A DNA stretch of 64,000 nt from Aliihoeflea sp052435735 (GTDB lineage Bacteria > Pseudomonadota > Alphaproteobacteria > Rhizobiales > Rhizobiaceae), in the NCBI GenBank assembly GCA_052435735.1, contig JBQVNB010000009.1, positions 85,363-149,362 of the forward strand, read 5' to 3'. Positions 6,902 to 17,313 of the stretch are shown piece by piece (position 1 is the stretch's first letter; each line of letters opens with the position of its first letter). The notes beneath the pieces were generated by a model. The model saw only the letters and a list, made by a program, of their open reading frames with translations. It was not told where the DNA came from and ran no database searches. The translations under genes were made by a program, and so were the position numbers.

Positions 6902-9900
6902 TCAGACGAGTTCGACGTCGACCACGCCGGGCACGGCCTTCATCGCGGATGCGATCTGCGGCGACAGGCGGTAGCGGCCGGGAAGCTCGACCTCGATTTC
7001 GCCCTGCCCGCCTTCGCGGATGACGACGAAGCTGACCTGCCCTTCGCCGCGCTGCGACAACTGGCCGGTCAGGGTCGACAGCGGCGACGGATCGCGCAGG
7101 AAGATGCGTAGCGCCTTCTGGATGCGGCTGGCCTCCTCTTCCAGCGACGCCATCGTCTGGACGCGCAAATTGACGCCTTCGGGACGGTTTTCGGCCGCGA
7201 CGGTCACGACGACCGACTTGCCCGGTTCGAGGAGGTCACGGTATTGCGCCAGCATCTCGGAGAAGAGCACGGCCTCGTATTGACCGGTCGCGTCGGACAG
7301 CATGATGATGCCCATCTTGTTGCCGGTCTTGGTGCGACGCTCCTGCCGCGAGGTGATCGTGCCGGCGAGCCGTCCGGCCGATGCGCCACGCTTGACGGCT
7401 GCCTGGAACTCCGCCCAGCCCTGCACGCGCAGCTTTTCGAGCGTCTTCTTGTATTCGTCGAGCGGATGGGCCGAGAGGTAGAAGCCGACGGCGTTGAACT
7501 CGCGGTGCAGGCGATCGGCTGGCAGCCATGGCTCGGCCAGCGGCAAATGGAGCTTTTCAGGCTCGGCGCCCAGCGCCTGACCGAAAATGTCGGTCTGGCC
7601 CGACGCGGCATTGTCGCTGGCGCGGGCGGCGAGCCCCATCATCCGATCGAGCCCGGAGGCCAGCGCCGCGCGGTCATGACCGAAGCAATCGAACGCGCCG
7701 GCGGCGATCAGGCTTTCGAAGACGCGTTTGCCGACGATCTTGGGGTCGATGCGCGAGCAGAAATCCTCGAGGCTCTCGAACGACTTTTCCTTGCGCAGCG
7801 CCACGATGTGGTCGACCGCGCCCTCGCCGACGCCCTTGATGGCGGCGAGGGCGTAGAAGATCTTCTTCTCGCCGACCTCAAACGGACGGTGGCTCGTCAT
7901 CACCGACGGCGGCACGACTTCGATGCCGAGCCGCATCGCATCCTGTCTGAAATCAGACAGTTTCTCGGTGTTGTTCATGTCGTACGTCATCGACGCAGCG
8001 AGGAATTCGGTCGGGTAATGTGCCTTCAGATACGCCGTCTGGTAGGAGACGATGGCGTAGGCGGCGGCGTGCGATTTGTTGAAGCCGTAGTCGGCGAACT
8101 TGGCAAGCAGGTCGAAGATAAAATTGGCCTGTGGCTTGCCGACGCCGCGTTCCATCGCGCCGTCGACGAAGCGCACGCGCTGCTTGTCCATCTCGGCGCG
8201 GATCTTCTTGCCCATGGCGCGACGCAGAAGATCGGCCTCGCCGAGCGAATAGCCGGACAGCTCCTGCGCGATCTGCATCACTTGTTCCTGATAGACGATG
8301 ACGCCCTGGGTTTCTTTCACGAGATGGTCGATCTTCGGATGGATCGACTCGATCTCCTCCTCGCCATGCTTGCGGGCGTTGTAGGTCGGGATGTTCTCCA
8401 TCGGGCCGGGGCGATAGAGCGCGACCAGCGCGATGATATCCTCGATGCAGTCCGGCTTCATGCCGACCAGCGCCTTGCGCATGCCGGCCGATTCCACCTG
8501 GAACACGCCGACCGTCTCGCCGCGCGAGAGCATGGCGTAGGTCTTCTCGTCGTCGAGCGGGATGGTCGCAAGGTCGATGTCGACGCCGCGGCGTTTGATC
8601 AGATCGACCGCGGTCTGCAGCACGGTCAGCGTCTTGAGGCCGAGGAAGTCGAACTTCACCAGCCCCGCCTGCTCGACCCATTTCATGTTGAACTGGGTGA
8701 CCGGCATGTCGGAGCGCGGATCGCGATACATCGGCACGAGCTGCCAGAGCGGCCGGTCGCCGATGACGATGCCGGCGGCGTGCGTCGAGGCGTGGCGGTA
8801 GAGACCTTCGAGCTTCATCGCGATGTCAAGAAGGTTCTGGACGATCGGTTCCTTTTCGACCTCCTCTGCAAAGCGCGGCTCGCCCTCGATGGCGTCCTTG
8901 AGCTTGACGGGGTTGGCGGGATTGGCCGGCACCATCTTGCACAGCCGATCGACCTGGCCGTAGGGCATCTGGAGGACGCGGCCGACGTCGCGCAGCACGG
9001 CGCGGGCCTGCAGCGTTCCGAAGGTGATGATCTGGCCGACCTGCTCGCGCCCGTACTTGCCCTGAACGTAGCGGATCACCTCCTCGCGCCGGTCCTGGCA
9101 GAAATCGATGTCGAAATCGGGCATCGACACGCGTTCGGGATTGAGGAAGCGCTCGAAGAGGAGCGAGAAGCGCAGCGGGTCGACGTCGGTGATGGTCAGC
9201 GCATAGGCGACCAGCGACCCTGCGCCCGAGCCGCGACCGGGACCGACGGGAATTCCTTGCGCCTTGCCCCATTTGATGAAGTCCGCGACGATCAGGAAGT
9301 AGCCGGGGAACTTCATCCGGGTGATGATCCCGATCTCGAATTCCAGCCGTTCGCGATAGTGCTCGACCGTATAGCCCTTGGTCGGGCCATGCGCGGCAAG
9401 GCGCGCGTCGAGACCTTCGCGCGCCTGGCGGGCGAGTTCGTCGGCTTCCGCCTGAAGCGCGGCATCGGCGTCGGCCGCATCATTGCCGGTGAAGCGCGGC
9501 AGGATGGGGTCGCGTGTCCTCGGATAGTAGGAGCAGCGCCGGGCGATCTCGACGGTCGATGCGAGCGCTTCCGGGAGATCGGCGAAGAGCGCGGCCATCT
9601 CCTTTTGCGTGCGCAGATAGTGGTCGGGCGTCAGCCGGCGGCGGTCGTCGACTGCGACGACGGAGCCCTCCGCGATCGCCATCAGCGCGTCGTGGGCGTC
9701 ATAGTCGGCGGCGGCGGGGAAAAAGGCCTCGTTGGTGGCGACGAGCGGCAAATCGTGCGTGTAGGCGTGTTCGATGGTCGCCGCTTCCAGCACGCGGTCG
9801 TAGCCTGTGGGGCGTTGAAGCTCGACATAGAGGCGGTCGCCGTACCAGTTCTTCAACTGAAGAAGGCGCTGTTCGGCGAGCCCCGGCTGCTCGGCTTTGA

Positions 9901-10378
9901 GCGCCGCGCCGATCGGGCCACGGTCGCTGCCGGTGAGGCAGATGATGCCGTCGGAGCGGGTTGAAAGCCACTCGGCGAGCACCTGCACCGGCTCTCCGGC
10001 CGGTACGTCGAGATAGGATTTGGAGACGAGGTCGACGAGGTTGGCGTAGCCGCGCTCGTTCGCCGCGATCAGCACCAGCGGCGTCAGCCCGCGATCGTGC
10101 TTGCGCGCGCCCCGGCCATTGTCCTGCGCGTCGCCGAAATTGACGTCGATCTGGCAGCCGACAATGGGCTGCACGCCGTCCTTGACCGCCTTCTGGGCGA
10201 ATTCCAGCGCGCCGAAGAGATTGTTGGTATCGGCAATGCCGATGGCCGGCGCCTGGTCCTTGACCGCGTGGCCGACGATCTTGCCGACCGGCAGCGCGCC
10301 TTCGAGGAGCGAATAGGCCGAATGGACCCGAAGATGGACAAAGCGGTTGGAAACAGCGCTGGTCGGGCTGGCGGTCAT
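6902..10378 (-). CDS. dnaE: DNA polymerase III alpha subunit (replicative DnaE1)
   Basis: 1158 residues, the normal DnaE1 length. The N-terminal PHP domain starts FVHLRVHSAYSLLEGAL. The polymerase palm has D421 and D423 in MPDFDIDFC, and the third catalytic aspartate D577 in KFDFLGLKTL. QTDIFG near residue 928 sits where E. coli DnaE has its internal clamp-binding motif. A C-terminal OB fold follows. The start at 10378 (MTASPTSAV) is chosen because the longer frame runs into the K+ channel gene. Its length and PHP domain argue for the replicative enzyme rather than the SOS-linked DnaE2, and no imuAB genes are present. Confidence 0.95.
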   Translation of the reverse strand: MTASPTSAVSNRFVHLRVHSAYSLLEGALPVGKIVGHAVKDQAPAIGIADTNNLFGALEFAQKAVKDGVQPIVGCQIDVNFGDAQDNGRGARKHDRGLTPLVLIAANERGYANLVDLVSKSYLDVPAGEPVQVLAEWLSTRSDGIICLTGSDRGPIGAALKAEQPGLAEQRLLQLKNWYGDRLYVELQRPTGYDRVLEAATIEHAYTHDLPLVATNEAFFPAAADYDAHDALMAIAEGSVVAVDDRRRLTPDHYLRTQKEMAALFADLPEALASTVEIARRCSYYPRTRDPILPRFTGNDAADADAALQAEADELARQAREGLDARLAAHGPTKGYTVEHYRERLEFEIGIITRMKFPGYFLIVADFIKWGKAQGIPVGPGRGSGAGSLVAYALTITDVDPLRFSLLFERFLNPERVSMPDFDIDFCQDRREEVIRYVQGKYGREQVGQIITFGTLQARAVLRDVGRVLQMPYGQVDRLCKMVPANPANPVKLKDAIEGEPRFAEEVEKEPIVQNLLDIAMKLEGLYRHASTHAAGIVIGDRPLWQLVPMYRDPRSDMPVTQFNMKWVEQAGLVKFDFLGLKTLTVLQTAVDLIKRRGVDIDLATIPLDDEKTYAMLSRGETVGVFQVESAGMRKALVGMKPDCIEDIIALVALYRPGPMENIPTYNARKHGEEEIESIHPKIDHLVKETQGVIVYQEQVMQIAQELSGYSLGEADLLRRAMGKKIRAEMDKQRVRFVDGAMERGVGKPQANFIFDLLAKFADYGFNKSHAAAYAIVSYQTAYLKAHYPTEFLAASMTYDMNNTEKLSDFRQDAMRLGIEVVPPSVMTSHRPFEVGEKKIFYALAAIKGVGEGAVDHIVALRKEKSFESLEDFCSRIDPKIVGKRVFESLIAAGAFDCFGHDRAALASGLDRMMGLAARASDNAASGQTDIFGQALGAEPEKLHLPLAEPWLPADRLHREFNAVGFYLSAHPLDEYKKTLEKLRVQGWAEFQAAVKRGASAGRLAGTITSRQERRTKTGNKMGIIMLSDATGQYEAVLFSEMLAQYRDLLEPGKSVVVTVAAENRPEGVNLRVQTMASLEEEASRIQKALRIFLRDPSPLSTLTGQLSQRGEGQVSFVVIREGGQGEIEVELPGRYRLSPQIASAMKAVPGVVDVELV

Positions 10379-10469
10379 GTCGGGCTTTCGCAAGAAGAGT
10401 CGGCGAACATTGTCGGACCCGGCCGGTTCGATGTCTACCCTGCGGGCGACGTTTCCAACAGACGCGCCG

Positions 10470-10919
10470 TCAGAAATGCTCGCCAGAGCGGAACGGGCCG
10501 ATGCGCATGCCCGCGGCGATGAGATAGGCCGTGGACCAGCCAATGAGAAGGAATCCATTGATCCCCTCCAGCGCCGCAAAGACGCGCCAGCGTTCCGGCG
10601 GAATGACGTCGCCATAGCCGAGTGTGGAAAAGGACACGATCGAGAAATAAAGCGCTGTTTCGATGTCGCCGAAACTGCCGATCGCGAAATGGACGAGCGC
10701 CCACAGCCAGATTTCGACGGCCAGCACGACGAAGGTGCCGAGCACGGTCGCGACCATGGCGACGATGCGGTTGCGCCGGTGATCGACGCGAAGCACATCA
10801 GTCAGTGCCGACGACCAGTGCGTCACCTCGATCAACCCGATTGCATGGATCACCACTGTTGCGGCGATCACCATCGTGCCAAGCAGAAGATTTTCGACCA
10901 CCTGCGACGCTCCGTTCAC
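10470..10919 (-). CDS. Small two-helix potassium channel
   Basis: About 149 residues from a GTG; an ATG at 10874 would give 134. Two to three membrane helices flank a pore loop with the selectivity filter TLGYGD in SIVSFSTLGYGDVIPP, which is diagnostic of K+ channels of the KcsA-like (Ion_trans_2) type. No RCK or cyclic-nucleotide domain is attached. It precedes dnaE by 91 bases on the same strand. Start choice is weak because neither codon has a convincing ribosome site. Confidence 0.8.
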   Translation of the reverse strand: MNGASQVVENLLLGTMVIAATVVIHAIGLIEVTHWSSALTDVLRVDHRRNRIVAMVATVLGTFVVLAVEIWLWALVHFAIGSFGDIETALYFSIVSFSTLGYGDVIPPERWRVFAALEGINGFLLIGWSTAYLIAAGMRIGPFRSGEHF

Positions 10920-10989
10920 ACGAGGCTGCTTGAACGCGGGCCAAATTCCTGAAAACCTTGTAGCAACAGAAAAACGCCGAGGATACGCC

Positions 10990-12117
<1,128 letters not shown>

Positions 12118-12211
12118 CGCGGCCTCAGGGCACCTTTCCGGCGCTGGTGCGTTGATGCGCGAGCCATCGGACATGTGCCGGCCGCTCGCTTTCGACAATC
12201 GGGGAAAACAA

Positions 12212-13033
12212 ATGTTCGCAAAGAAGATCATGCTTGCTGCGGCAGGCGTTTCGCTGATGGCCCTTGCCGCGTGCGGCGAGGACGAGACGGCGACCTCACA
12301 GGCCCAGCCGACGCCGCCGGCGCAGACCGAACCGGCCAACCCCGACCTCGACCAGACGCTGGACGATGCCGAGGAGGCGGCCGGCGACGCGCTGTCGCGC
12401 ATGCGCGAGGCGGCCGAAGAGGCGGCAAGTGAAGCGGGGCGGCTGGCCGGAGAGGCACGCACCCGCGCCGAGCAGGCGCTGGAAGATGCCGGTCCGACGC
12501 TTGACCGTGCCGGCGAGGTTGCCGGCCAGATCGGCGCTTCGGTGGGCGAAATCGTCGAACGGGCACGCGGCGACCTCGAACGCGCGGCTCGCGAACTTGA
12601 AGCGCGGATCAATCAATCAACGACTGAGGATGCGCAGCCCGAGACAGGCGATCCGGATGCCGAACTGGCCCCTGCCGAGGATCTGCGCGCGGATACGCGT
12701 GCCGCTGCACGCGCCCTCTCGGCCGGCGTCGGCCCCGATTATGTGGGCGTATGGGCCGCGGAGGCATCGAGCTGCGCGCGTATCGACCGCGAAGCGGTCG
12801 AAATGTTCGCCGTGATCACCCCGACGACGATGCGGCGTCATGAAAGCGTCTGCAACATCGATGCCGCTCCCCTTGCCAACGGGAGCGCGACGTTCAATGC
12901 GTCGTGCATTGCGGAGGGCATGGAAGAAGACCGCCAGATCACATTCACCATGCCCGATCAGAACCGGCTGTCGATTTCCTATGACGCAACGGCCGACAGT
13001 GCCGAGCTGATCCGCTGCCATCTGCCGGAATGA
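12212..13033 (+). CDS. Lipoprotein with amphipathic helix region and four-cysteine C-terminal domain
   Basis: 273 residues. A lipobox LAAC puts the lipidated cysteine at C21. Residues 45-135 are almost pure Ala/Glu/Arg/Asp helix (DDAEEAAGDALSRMREAAEE and similar), without prolines except near 95, resembling LEA/apolipoprotein-like or coiled-coil segments. An acidic linker (about 136-160) leads to a compact C-terminal domain with C188, C214, C232 and C269, probably two disulphides. Aspartate after the lipid cysteine is absent (CGED), so outer-membrane sorting is expected. I do not recognise a named family. GGGGAAAA precedes the start. Confidence 0.7.
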   Translation: MFAKKIMLAAAGVSLMALAACGEDETATSQAQPTPPAQTEPANPDLDQTLDDAEEAAGDALSRMREAAEEAASEAGRLAGEARTRAEQALEDAGPTLDRAGEVAGQIGASVGEIVERARGDLERAARELEARINQSTTEDAQPETGDPDAELAPAEDLRADTRAAARALSAGVGPDYVGVWAAEASSCARIDREAVEMFAVITPTTMRRHESVCNIDAAPLANGSATFNASCIAEGMEEDRQITFTMPDQNRLSISYDATADSAELIRCHLPE

Positions 13034-13047
13034 TCGGGCGACGAACC

Positions 13048-13076
13048 TTCCGGTGACTTGGGCATATGACTATAAT
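13048..13076 (+). promoter_or_regulatory. Possible sigma-70 promoter for the alpha/beta hydrolase gene
   Basis: A perfect TATAAT at 13071-13076, 17 bases after a poor -35 (TTCCGG at 13048-13053), 33 bases before the start codon. The -10 is striking in this GC-rich DNA; the -35 is weak. Confidence 0.45.
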
Positions 13077-13108
13077 CGCTCTCAAATGATCGATCGTTTG
13101 GGGGACAA

Positions 13109-14074
13109 ATGAAGCGCGTTGTGGTCGGGTCGCTGCTTTCGCTGCTGTTGGCGGCCGGCATCTTCCTTGGATATGGGGGCTGGCACACAGCAACGACGCT
13201 CGAGGGCGTATTGCGGGTTGGTGGCTCGACCGCACAGGGCGACGGCTGGCCCGCGCCGGAGACACCGTTCGATATCGGCTTCAAGGGAAATCCGGCGGTC
13301 GCCCTCGACTTCGCCTATGAGGACGTCGTCATCGAAAGCGAACTCGGCCCGATGCCGGCATGGCTCGTCCTGCCCGAACATGGCGGCCTGCAAGAGACGA
13401 CCTGGGGCATCATCGTGCACGGCATCGGAGGTCGCCGCGAGAACGGCTATCGCTTCCTGCCGCACTTTCGCGCGGCCGACATGCCCACCCTGCTCGTCTC
13501 CTACCGCAATGACGAAGGCGCCCCGCGTGATCCGAGCGGCTTCTACGCGTTCGGCCTGACGGAGTGGCGGGACCTCGACGCTGCGGCCGACTATGCCATC
13601 GGGCGCGGCGCAACTTCCCTCGTGCTGCTCGGCGAATCCATGGGTGGCGGCATCGTCGGCCAGTTCATGCAACGCTCCGACCGGGCCGAGCGCGTTTCCG
13701 GCCTCGCCTTCGACGCGCCAGCATTCGACTTCCCCGCCGTGCTCGTCAGCCAGATGGAAAAGGCGGGCGCTCCGTTGCCGAACGTGCTCGCTCCGGTCGG
13801 AATGCGGCTGTTTGCGCTTCGCAACGGCCTCGCAATTGCCGAAACGGACGTTACGGAGACGATCTCCGAATTTTCCGGTCCCGTCTTCGTCTCGCATGGT
13901 TCGGCGGATCGTATCGTGCCGGCGGCCGGAACCGAGGCGATGGTGAAGCGGCGCACCGGCGCGACAGAATATCTGCGCACGGATGCCGACCACATTCTCT
14001 CCTGGAAGTCGGGACCGGCCGCCTATGACGCGGCGCTGGGCGCCTTTTTGAAACAGGCGGCGGGGCAACGGTGA
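13109..14074 (+). CDS. Membrane-anchored or exported alpha/beta hydrolase
   Basis: 321 residues. An N-terminal hydrophobic segment (about 4-24) serves as signal anchor or signal peptide. The fold is shown by the oxyanion loop HGIGG, the nucleophile elbow GESMGG (serine nucleophile), the late acid region HGSADRIVP and histidine in DADHILSW. It resembles serine aminopeptidase S33 / BAAT-like hydrolases. Substrate unknown. GGGGGA precedes the start, and the stop overlaps the next GTG start in a GTGA junction, so it is coupled to the DUF188 gene. Confidence 0.85.
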   Translation: MKRVVVGSLLSLLLAAGIFLGYGGWHTATTLEGVLRVGGSTAQGDGWPAPETPFDIGFKGNPAVALDFAYEDVVIESELGPMPAWLVLPEHGGLQETTWGIIVHGIGGRRENGYRFLPHFRAADMPTLLVSYRNDEGAPRDPSGFYAFGLTEWRDLDAAADYAIGRGATSLVLLGESMGGGIVGQFMQRSDRAERVSGLAFDAPAFDFPAVLVSQMEKAGAPLPNVLAPVGMRLFALRNGLAIAETDVTETISEFSGPVFVSHGSADRIVPAAGTEAMVKRRTGATEYLRTDADHILSWKSGPAAYDAALGAFLKQAAGQR

Positions 14075-14529
14075 ACAAACCCACGATTTTTGTCGACGCG
14101 GACGCCTGTCCGGTCAAGAACGAGGTGCTGAAGGTCGCCGAACGTCACGATCTCGTCGTGACGTTCGTCGCCAATGGCGGCTTGCGGCCCTCGCGCGACC
14201 CGATGGTGCGAAACGTCGTCGTCTCCGCCGGCTTTGACGCCGCCGACGACTGGATCGTCGAGAACGCTGCAGCGAACGACATCGTCGTGACAGCAGACAT
14301 TCCGCTTGCCGCGCGCGGCGTGGAGAAGGGCTGCCACGTCATCGGCATGACCGGCCAGCCCTTTACGCCCGAAACGATCGGCATGGCGGTGGCGATGCGC
14401 GATTTGAAGCAGAATCTGCGCGAGAGCGGCGAGATCAAGGGCTACAACGCGGCGTTCTCGCCGAAGGATCGGTCGCGCTTTCTGGAGACGCTGGACCGGA
14501 CGATCCGGCGCGCATTGAATTCGAAATGA
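14071..14529 (+). CDS. YaiI/YqxD (DUF188, UPF0178) family protein
   Basis: 152 residues starting at a GTG that overlaps the hydrolase stop. The family signature FVDADACPVKNEV opens the protein and the PIN-like core continues with VANGG, DDWIVENA and VVTADIPLAARG. The acidic set (D at about 8 and 10, D91 region) resembles a PIN-domain nuclease site, but no activity is established for the family. The stop is 7 bases ahead of fghA. Confidence 0.9.
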   Translation: MNKPTIFVDADACPVKNEVLKVAERHDLVVTFVANGGLRPSRDPMVRNVVVSAGFDAADDWIVENAAANDIVVTADIPLAARGVEKGCHVIGMTGQPFTPETIGMAVAMRDLKQNLRESGEIKGYNAAFSPKDRSRFLETLDRTIRRALNSK

Positions 14530-14536
14530 GGGACTG

Positions 14537-15379
14537 ATGAAGACAATATCGGAAGCGAAAGCCCATGGCGGCGTTCAGGGCGTCTATTCGCATGCGTCCG
14601 AGACATGCGGCTGCGACATGACATTCGCGGTCTTCGTGCCGCCGCAGGCAAAGGAAGCACCCAGCCCGATCCTCTGGTATCTGTCGGGCCTTACCTGCAC
14701 GCATGCCAACGTCATGGACAAGGGCGAATATCGCCGGCTGGCCGCCGAACTCGGCCTGATTATCGTCTGCCCCGATACCAGCCCGCGCGGCGAAGGCGTC
14801 GCGGATGAGCCGGACAACTGGCAGTTCGGCAAGGGCGCGGGCTTCTATGTCGACGCGACCGAGGAGCCGTTTGCGAAGCACTACCGGATGTATTCCTACG
14901 TCACCGAGGAGTTGCCGAAGCTGATCGCGGCGAATTTCCCGGCCGACATGGAGCGCCAGTCGATCTTCGGTCATTCGATGGGCGGACATGGCGCGATGAC
15001 GATCGCGTTGAAGCACCCGGACCGGTTCCGGTCGTGCTCGGCCTTCGCGCCGATCGTGCAGCCGTCGACCGCCGGCTGGTCGAAGCCGGCCTTCGAAAAG
15101 TATCTCGGGACGGATAAAGCCGCGTGGCGGGCCTATGACGCGACGGCGCTGGTCGAGGACGGCGCGCGGTTCCCCGAGTTCCTGATCGACCAGGGAACGG
15201 CCGACGGCTTTCTCGACGACGGGTTGCGGCCGTGGCTTTTCGAAGATGCAGTGAAGGGTACGGAGATCGGGCTGACCCTGCGAATGCAGGACGGCTACGA
15301 CCACTCCTATTTCTTCATCTCGGGCTTCATGGACGATCATCTCAGATGGCATGCGGACCGCCTCACCGCTGTCAAATGA
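14537..15379 (+). CDS. fghA: S-formylglutathione hydrolase
   Basis: 280 residues, esterase D family. It splits S-formylglutathione into formate and glutathione, the step after AdhC. Nucleophile S147 in GHSMGGHG, acid D223 in GTADGFL, base H256 in GYDHSYFF. The N-terminal half has the family hallmarks LSGLTCTHAN and DTSPRGEG. Together with adhC this gives a glutathione-dependent formaldehyde detoxification route. Confidence 0.95.
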   Translation: MKTISEAKAHGGVQGVYSHASETCGCDMTFAVFVPPQAKEAPSPILWYLSGLTCTHANVMDKGEYRRLAAELGLIIVCPDTSPRGEGVADEPDNWQFGKGAGFYVDATEEPFAKHYRMYSYVTEELPKLIAANFPADMERQSIFGHSMGGHGAMTIALKHPDRFRSCSAFAPIVQPSTAGWSKPAFEKYLGTDKAAWRAYDATALVEDGARFPEFLIDQGTADGFLDDGLRPWLFEDAVKGTEIGLTLRMQDGYDHSYFFISGFMDDHLRWHADRLTAVK

Positions 15380-15523
15380 CATTAACATGAGATGCTAATA
15401 TACGGGTGGAATTGGGGAACCGGTCGGGCGGTTGCGGTCGGTGCCTTGATGGGCCATGCTTGGGCGCGCGCTGCCGACCGGCCCTGCGCATGCAATCAAG
15501 ATACAACCCAGGGGGTGGCACAG

Positions 15524-15931
15524 GTGCCTGACACCGCGACGATCTATTCCGAAAATCCCGACCTCGATACGCTGGGGGGCCGGCTTTCACGCGCCCGCGA
15601 CGCGGTCGGAATGACCACAGCGCAGCTTGCGCGCCGGCTTGGCGTCCAGACCGCGACGCTGCAGGCTTGGGAAACCGATCGTTCGCAGCCACGCGCCAAT
15701 CGCCTGTCGATGCTGGCGGGCGTGCTCAATGTCAGCCTGTCCTGGCTGCTCTACGGCGTCGGCACCGCGCCGGTGGAAGAGGACGCGCGCGACGACACGG
15801 TGCGCGCGATCACCGCACAATTGTCCGAGTTGAAACGACTGCATGCGCAAAGCGCGGCGGTGATTTCGCAGATCGAGGATGAGTTGCGGATATTCGCCCG
15901 CGAGGGTGACAAGGCCGGCGCAATCGTCTAG
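15524..15931 (+). CDS. XRE-family helix-turn-helix regulator
   Basis: 135 residues from a GTG at 15524, picked because AGGGGG lies 8 bases ahead; the longer frame from 15392 has no such site. An XRE-type HTH covers about residues 15-75 (LSRARDAVGMTTAQLARRLG, then TLQAWETDRSQPRANRLSMLAGVL). A short helical C-terminus follows. It sits just before the glycine riboswitch. Whether it regulates the gcv genes is not shown by the sequence. Confidence 0.85.
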   Translation: MPDTATIYSENPDLDTLGGRLSRARDAVGMTTAQLARRLGVQTATLQAWETDRSQPRANRLSMLAGVLNVSLSWLLYGVGTAPVEEDARDDTVRAITAQLSELKRLHAQSAAVISQIEDELRIFAREGDKAGAIV

Positions 15932-15969
15932 CGTCGATTCCGTCAGGGGTGCTTGCACTCCGCCGGTTT

Positions 15970-16163
15970 GCGGGAGAGAGCGGTTCGGGCATTCGCCGGG
16001 ATCGCCGCCGAAGGGGAAATCGCCCGAAATCTCTCAGGCAAAAGAACCGTCCGCCGGCCAAGACGCTCTGGAAAGTCGGGGTTTTCGCCCCGCGCCGAAG
16101 GTGTAAGCGCTGCCGACAGAGTTCCGGTCGCGCGAGTCTCTCAGGCTTCCGACAGAGGGGCAC
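15970..16163 (+). promoter_or_regulatory. Tandem glycine riboswitch
   Basis: Two aptamer cores in series. Aptamer 1: GGGAGAG at 15972-15978, GCCGAAGGGGAAA near 16007, CTCTCAGGCAAAAGA at 16031-16045 and CTCTGGAAAG ending near 16075. Aptamer 2: GCCGAAGGTGTAAG near 16094-16107 and GTCTCTCAGGC near 16136-16146, closing with GACAGAGGGGC. These are the conserved elements of the gcvT riboswitch class. It lies 48 bases ahead of gcvT and should turn gcvTHP on when glycine is high. Confidence 0.93.
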
Positions 16164-16210
16164 GAACATGCCGCGCGAGCGGCTGGATGCGTGCGACCTT
16201 TGGAGGCCGA

Positions 16211-17308
16211 ATGGCGGAACCGGGCGAACTGAAACGACTCCCCTTGCATGAGCTGCACGCAGCGGCGGGCGCCAAATTCGGCGGCTTCGCCGGCTGGTCG
16301 ATGCCGCTGACCTATCCCGCAGGCGTCATGAAGGAACACCTCCACTGCCGCGAGGCGGCGGGGCTGTTCGATATCTCCCACATGAAGCTGTTTGTGGTCT
16401 CGGGTCGCGAGGCTGCGGAAGCATTGTCGCGCGCCTGCCCGATCGAGGCCGGTGAGCTGGCTACCGGACAGTCGAAATACACCTTCTTCCTGAATGACCA
16501 GGCCGGCATCCTTGATGATCTGATCGTGACGCGGGTGGGCGAAGACCGCTTCGTCGTCGTCGCCAATGCCGGCAATGCGCACACTGACGAGGCGCATCTG
16601 CGCGAAATCGCCTCCAGCTTCGACTGCACGGTCGACGCGCTCGAACGTGTGTTTCTGGCCTTGCAGGGGCCGCTGGCCGAGGCCGTCGCGCGCGATGCCG
16701 GGCTCGATATCGACGGCCTCGCCTTCATGAACGGCCGGGAGACGGCTGATGGCGACTTCATCGCGCGCAGTGGCTATACCGGCGAAGACGGGTTCGAGAT
16801 CGCGGTGCCACTCGATGCGGCGCAGGCGCTTGCCGAAAAACTAGCGGCCGATCCGCGCGTCGAGTGGATTGGGCTCGCCGCGCGCGACAGTTTGCGGCTC
16901 GAGGCCGGGTTGTGCCTGCACGGACAGGACATCACGCCGGATACGAACCCGGTCGATGCCGGGCTGATCTGGGCGATCCCGAAAACACTTCGCTCAGGCG
17001 GCGCATATGTCGGCGCCGATGCGTTGGCCGCTGCGATTGCCGCAGGCCCGCGTCGCAAGCGCGTCGGCCTGAAGCCAGAGGGCCGCCAGCCGGTGCGTGC
17101 CGGGGCAGCGCTGGTCGATGGTGACAGCGCGCCGGTCGGATCGATCACGTCGGGCGGGTTCGGGCCGTCCTTCGGTGGGCCGGTCGCCATGGGGAGCGTC
17201 GATGTCAATGCGCTCGACAAACCGATTTTCGCGGAGGTGCGCGGCAACCGCCTGCCTCTCGCGCTCCACCCTCTTCCCTTCCAGCCACATCGCATGCGCA
17301 AAGGATGA
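16211..17308 (+). CDS. gcvT: Glycine cleavage system T protein (aminomethyltransferase)
   Basis: 365 residues. Transfers the methylene group from H-protein-bound aminomethyl-lipoate to tetrahydrofolate, releasing ammonia. Family hallmarks include LHELHAAAGAKFGGFAGW, LFDISHMKLF, SGYTGEDGFEI and AARDSLRLEAGLCLHGQD. GGAGG lies five bases ahead of the ATG, right after the riboswitch. The stop overlaps an alternative upstream gcvH start. Confidence 0.95.
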   Translation: MAEPGELKRLPLHELHAAAGAKFGGFAGWSMPLTYPAGVMKEHLHCREAAGLFDISHMKLFVVSGREAAEALSRACPIEAGELATGQSKYTFFLNDQAGILDDLIVTRVGEDRFVVVANAGNAHTDEAHLREIASSFDCTVDALERVFLALQGPLAEAVARDAGLDIDGLAFMNGRETADGDFIARSGYTGEDGFEIAVPLDAAQALAEKLAADPRVEWIGLAARDSLRLEAGLCLHGQDITPDTNPVDAGLIWAIPKTLRSGGAYVGADALAAAIAAGPRRKRVGLKPEGRQPVRAGAALVDGDSAPVGSITSGGFGPSFGGPVAMGSVDVNALDKPIFAEVRGNRLPLALHPLPFQPHRMRKG

Positions 17309-17313
17309 CGCAG

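Noticed and set aside
7244..9964. 906-residue open frame on the plus strand
   Set aside because: It is fully antisense to dnaE, whose domains and catalytic residues are clear. Long antisense frames are expected in GC-rich coding DNA.
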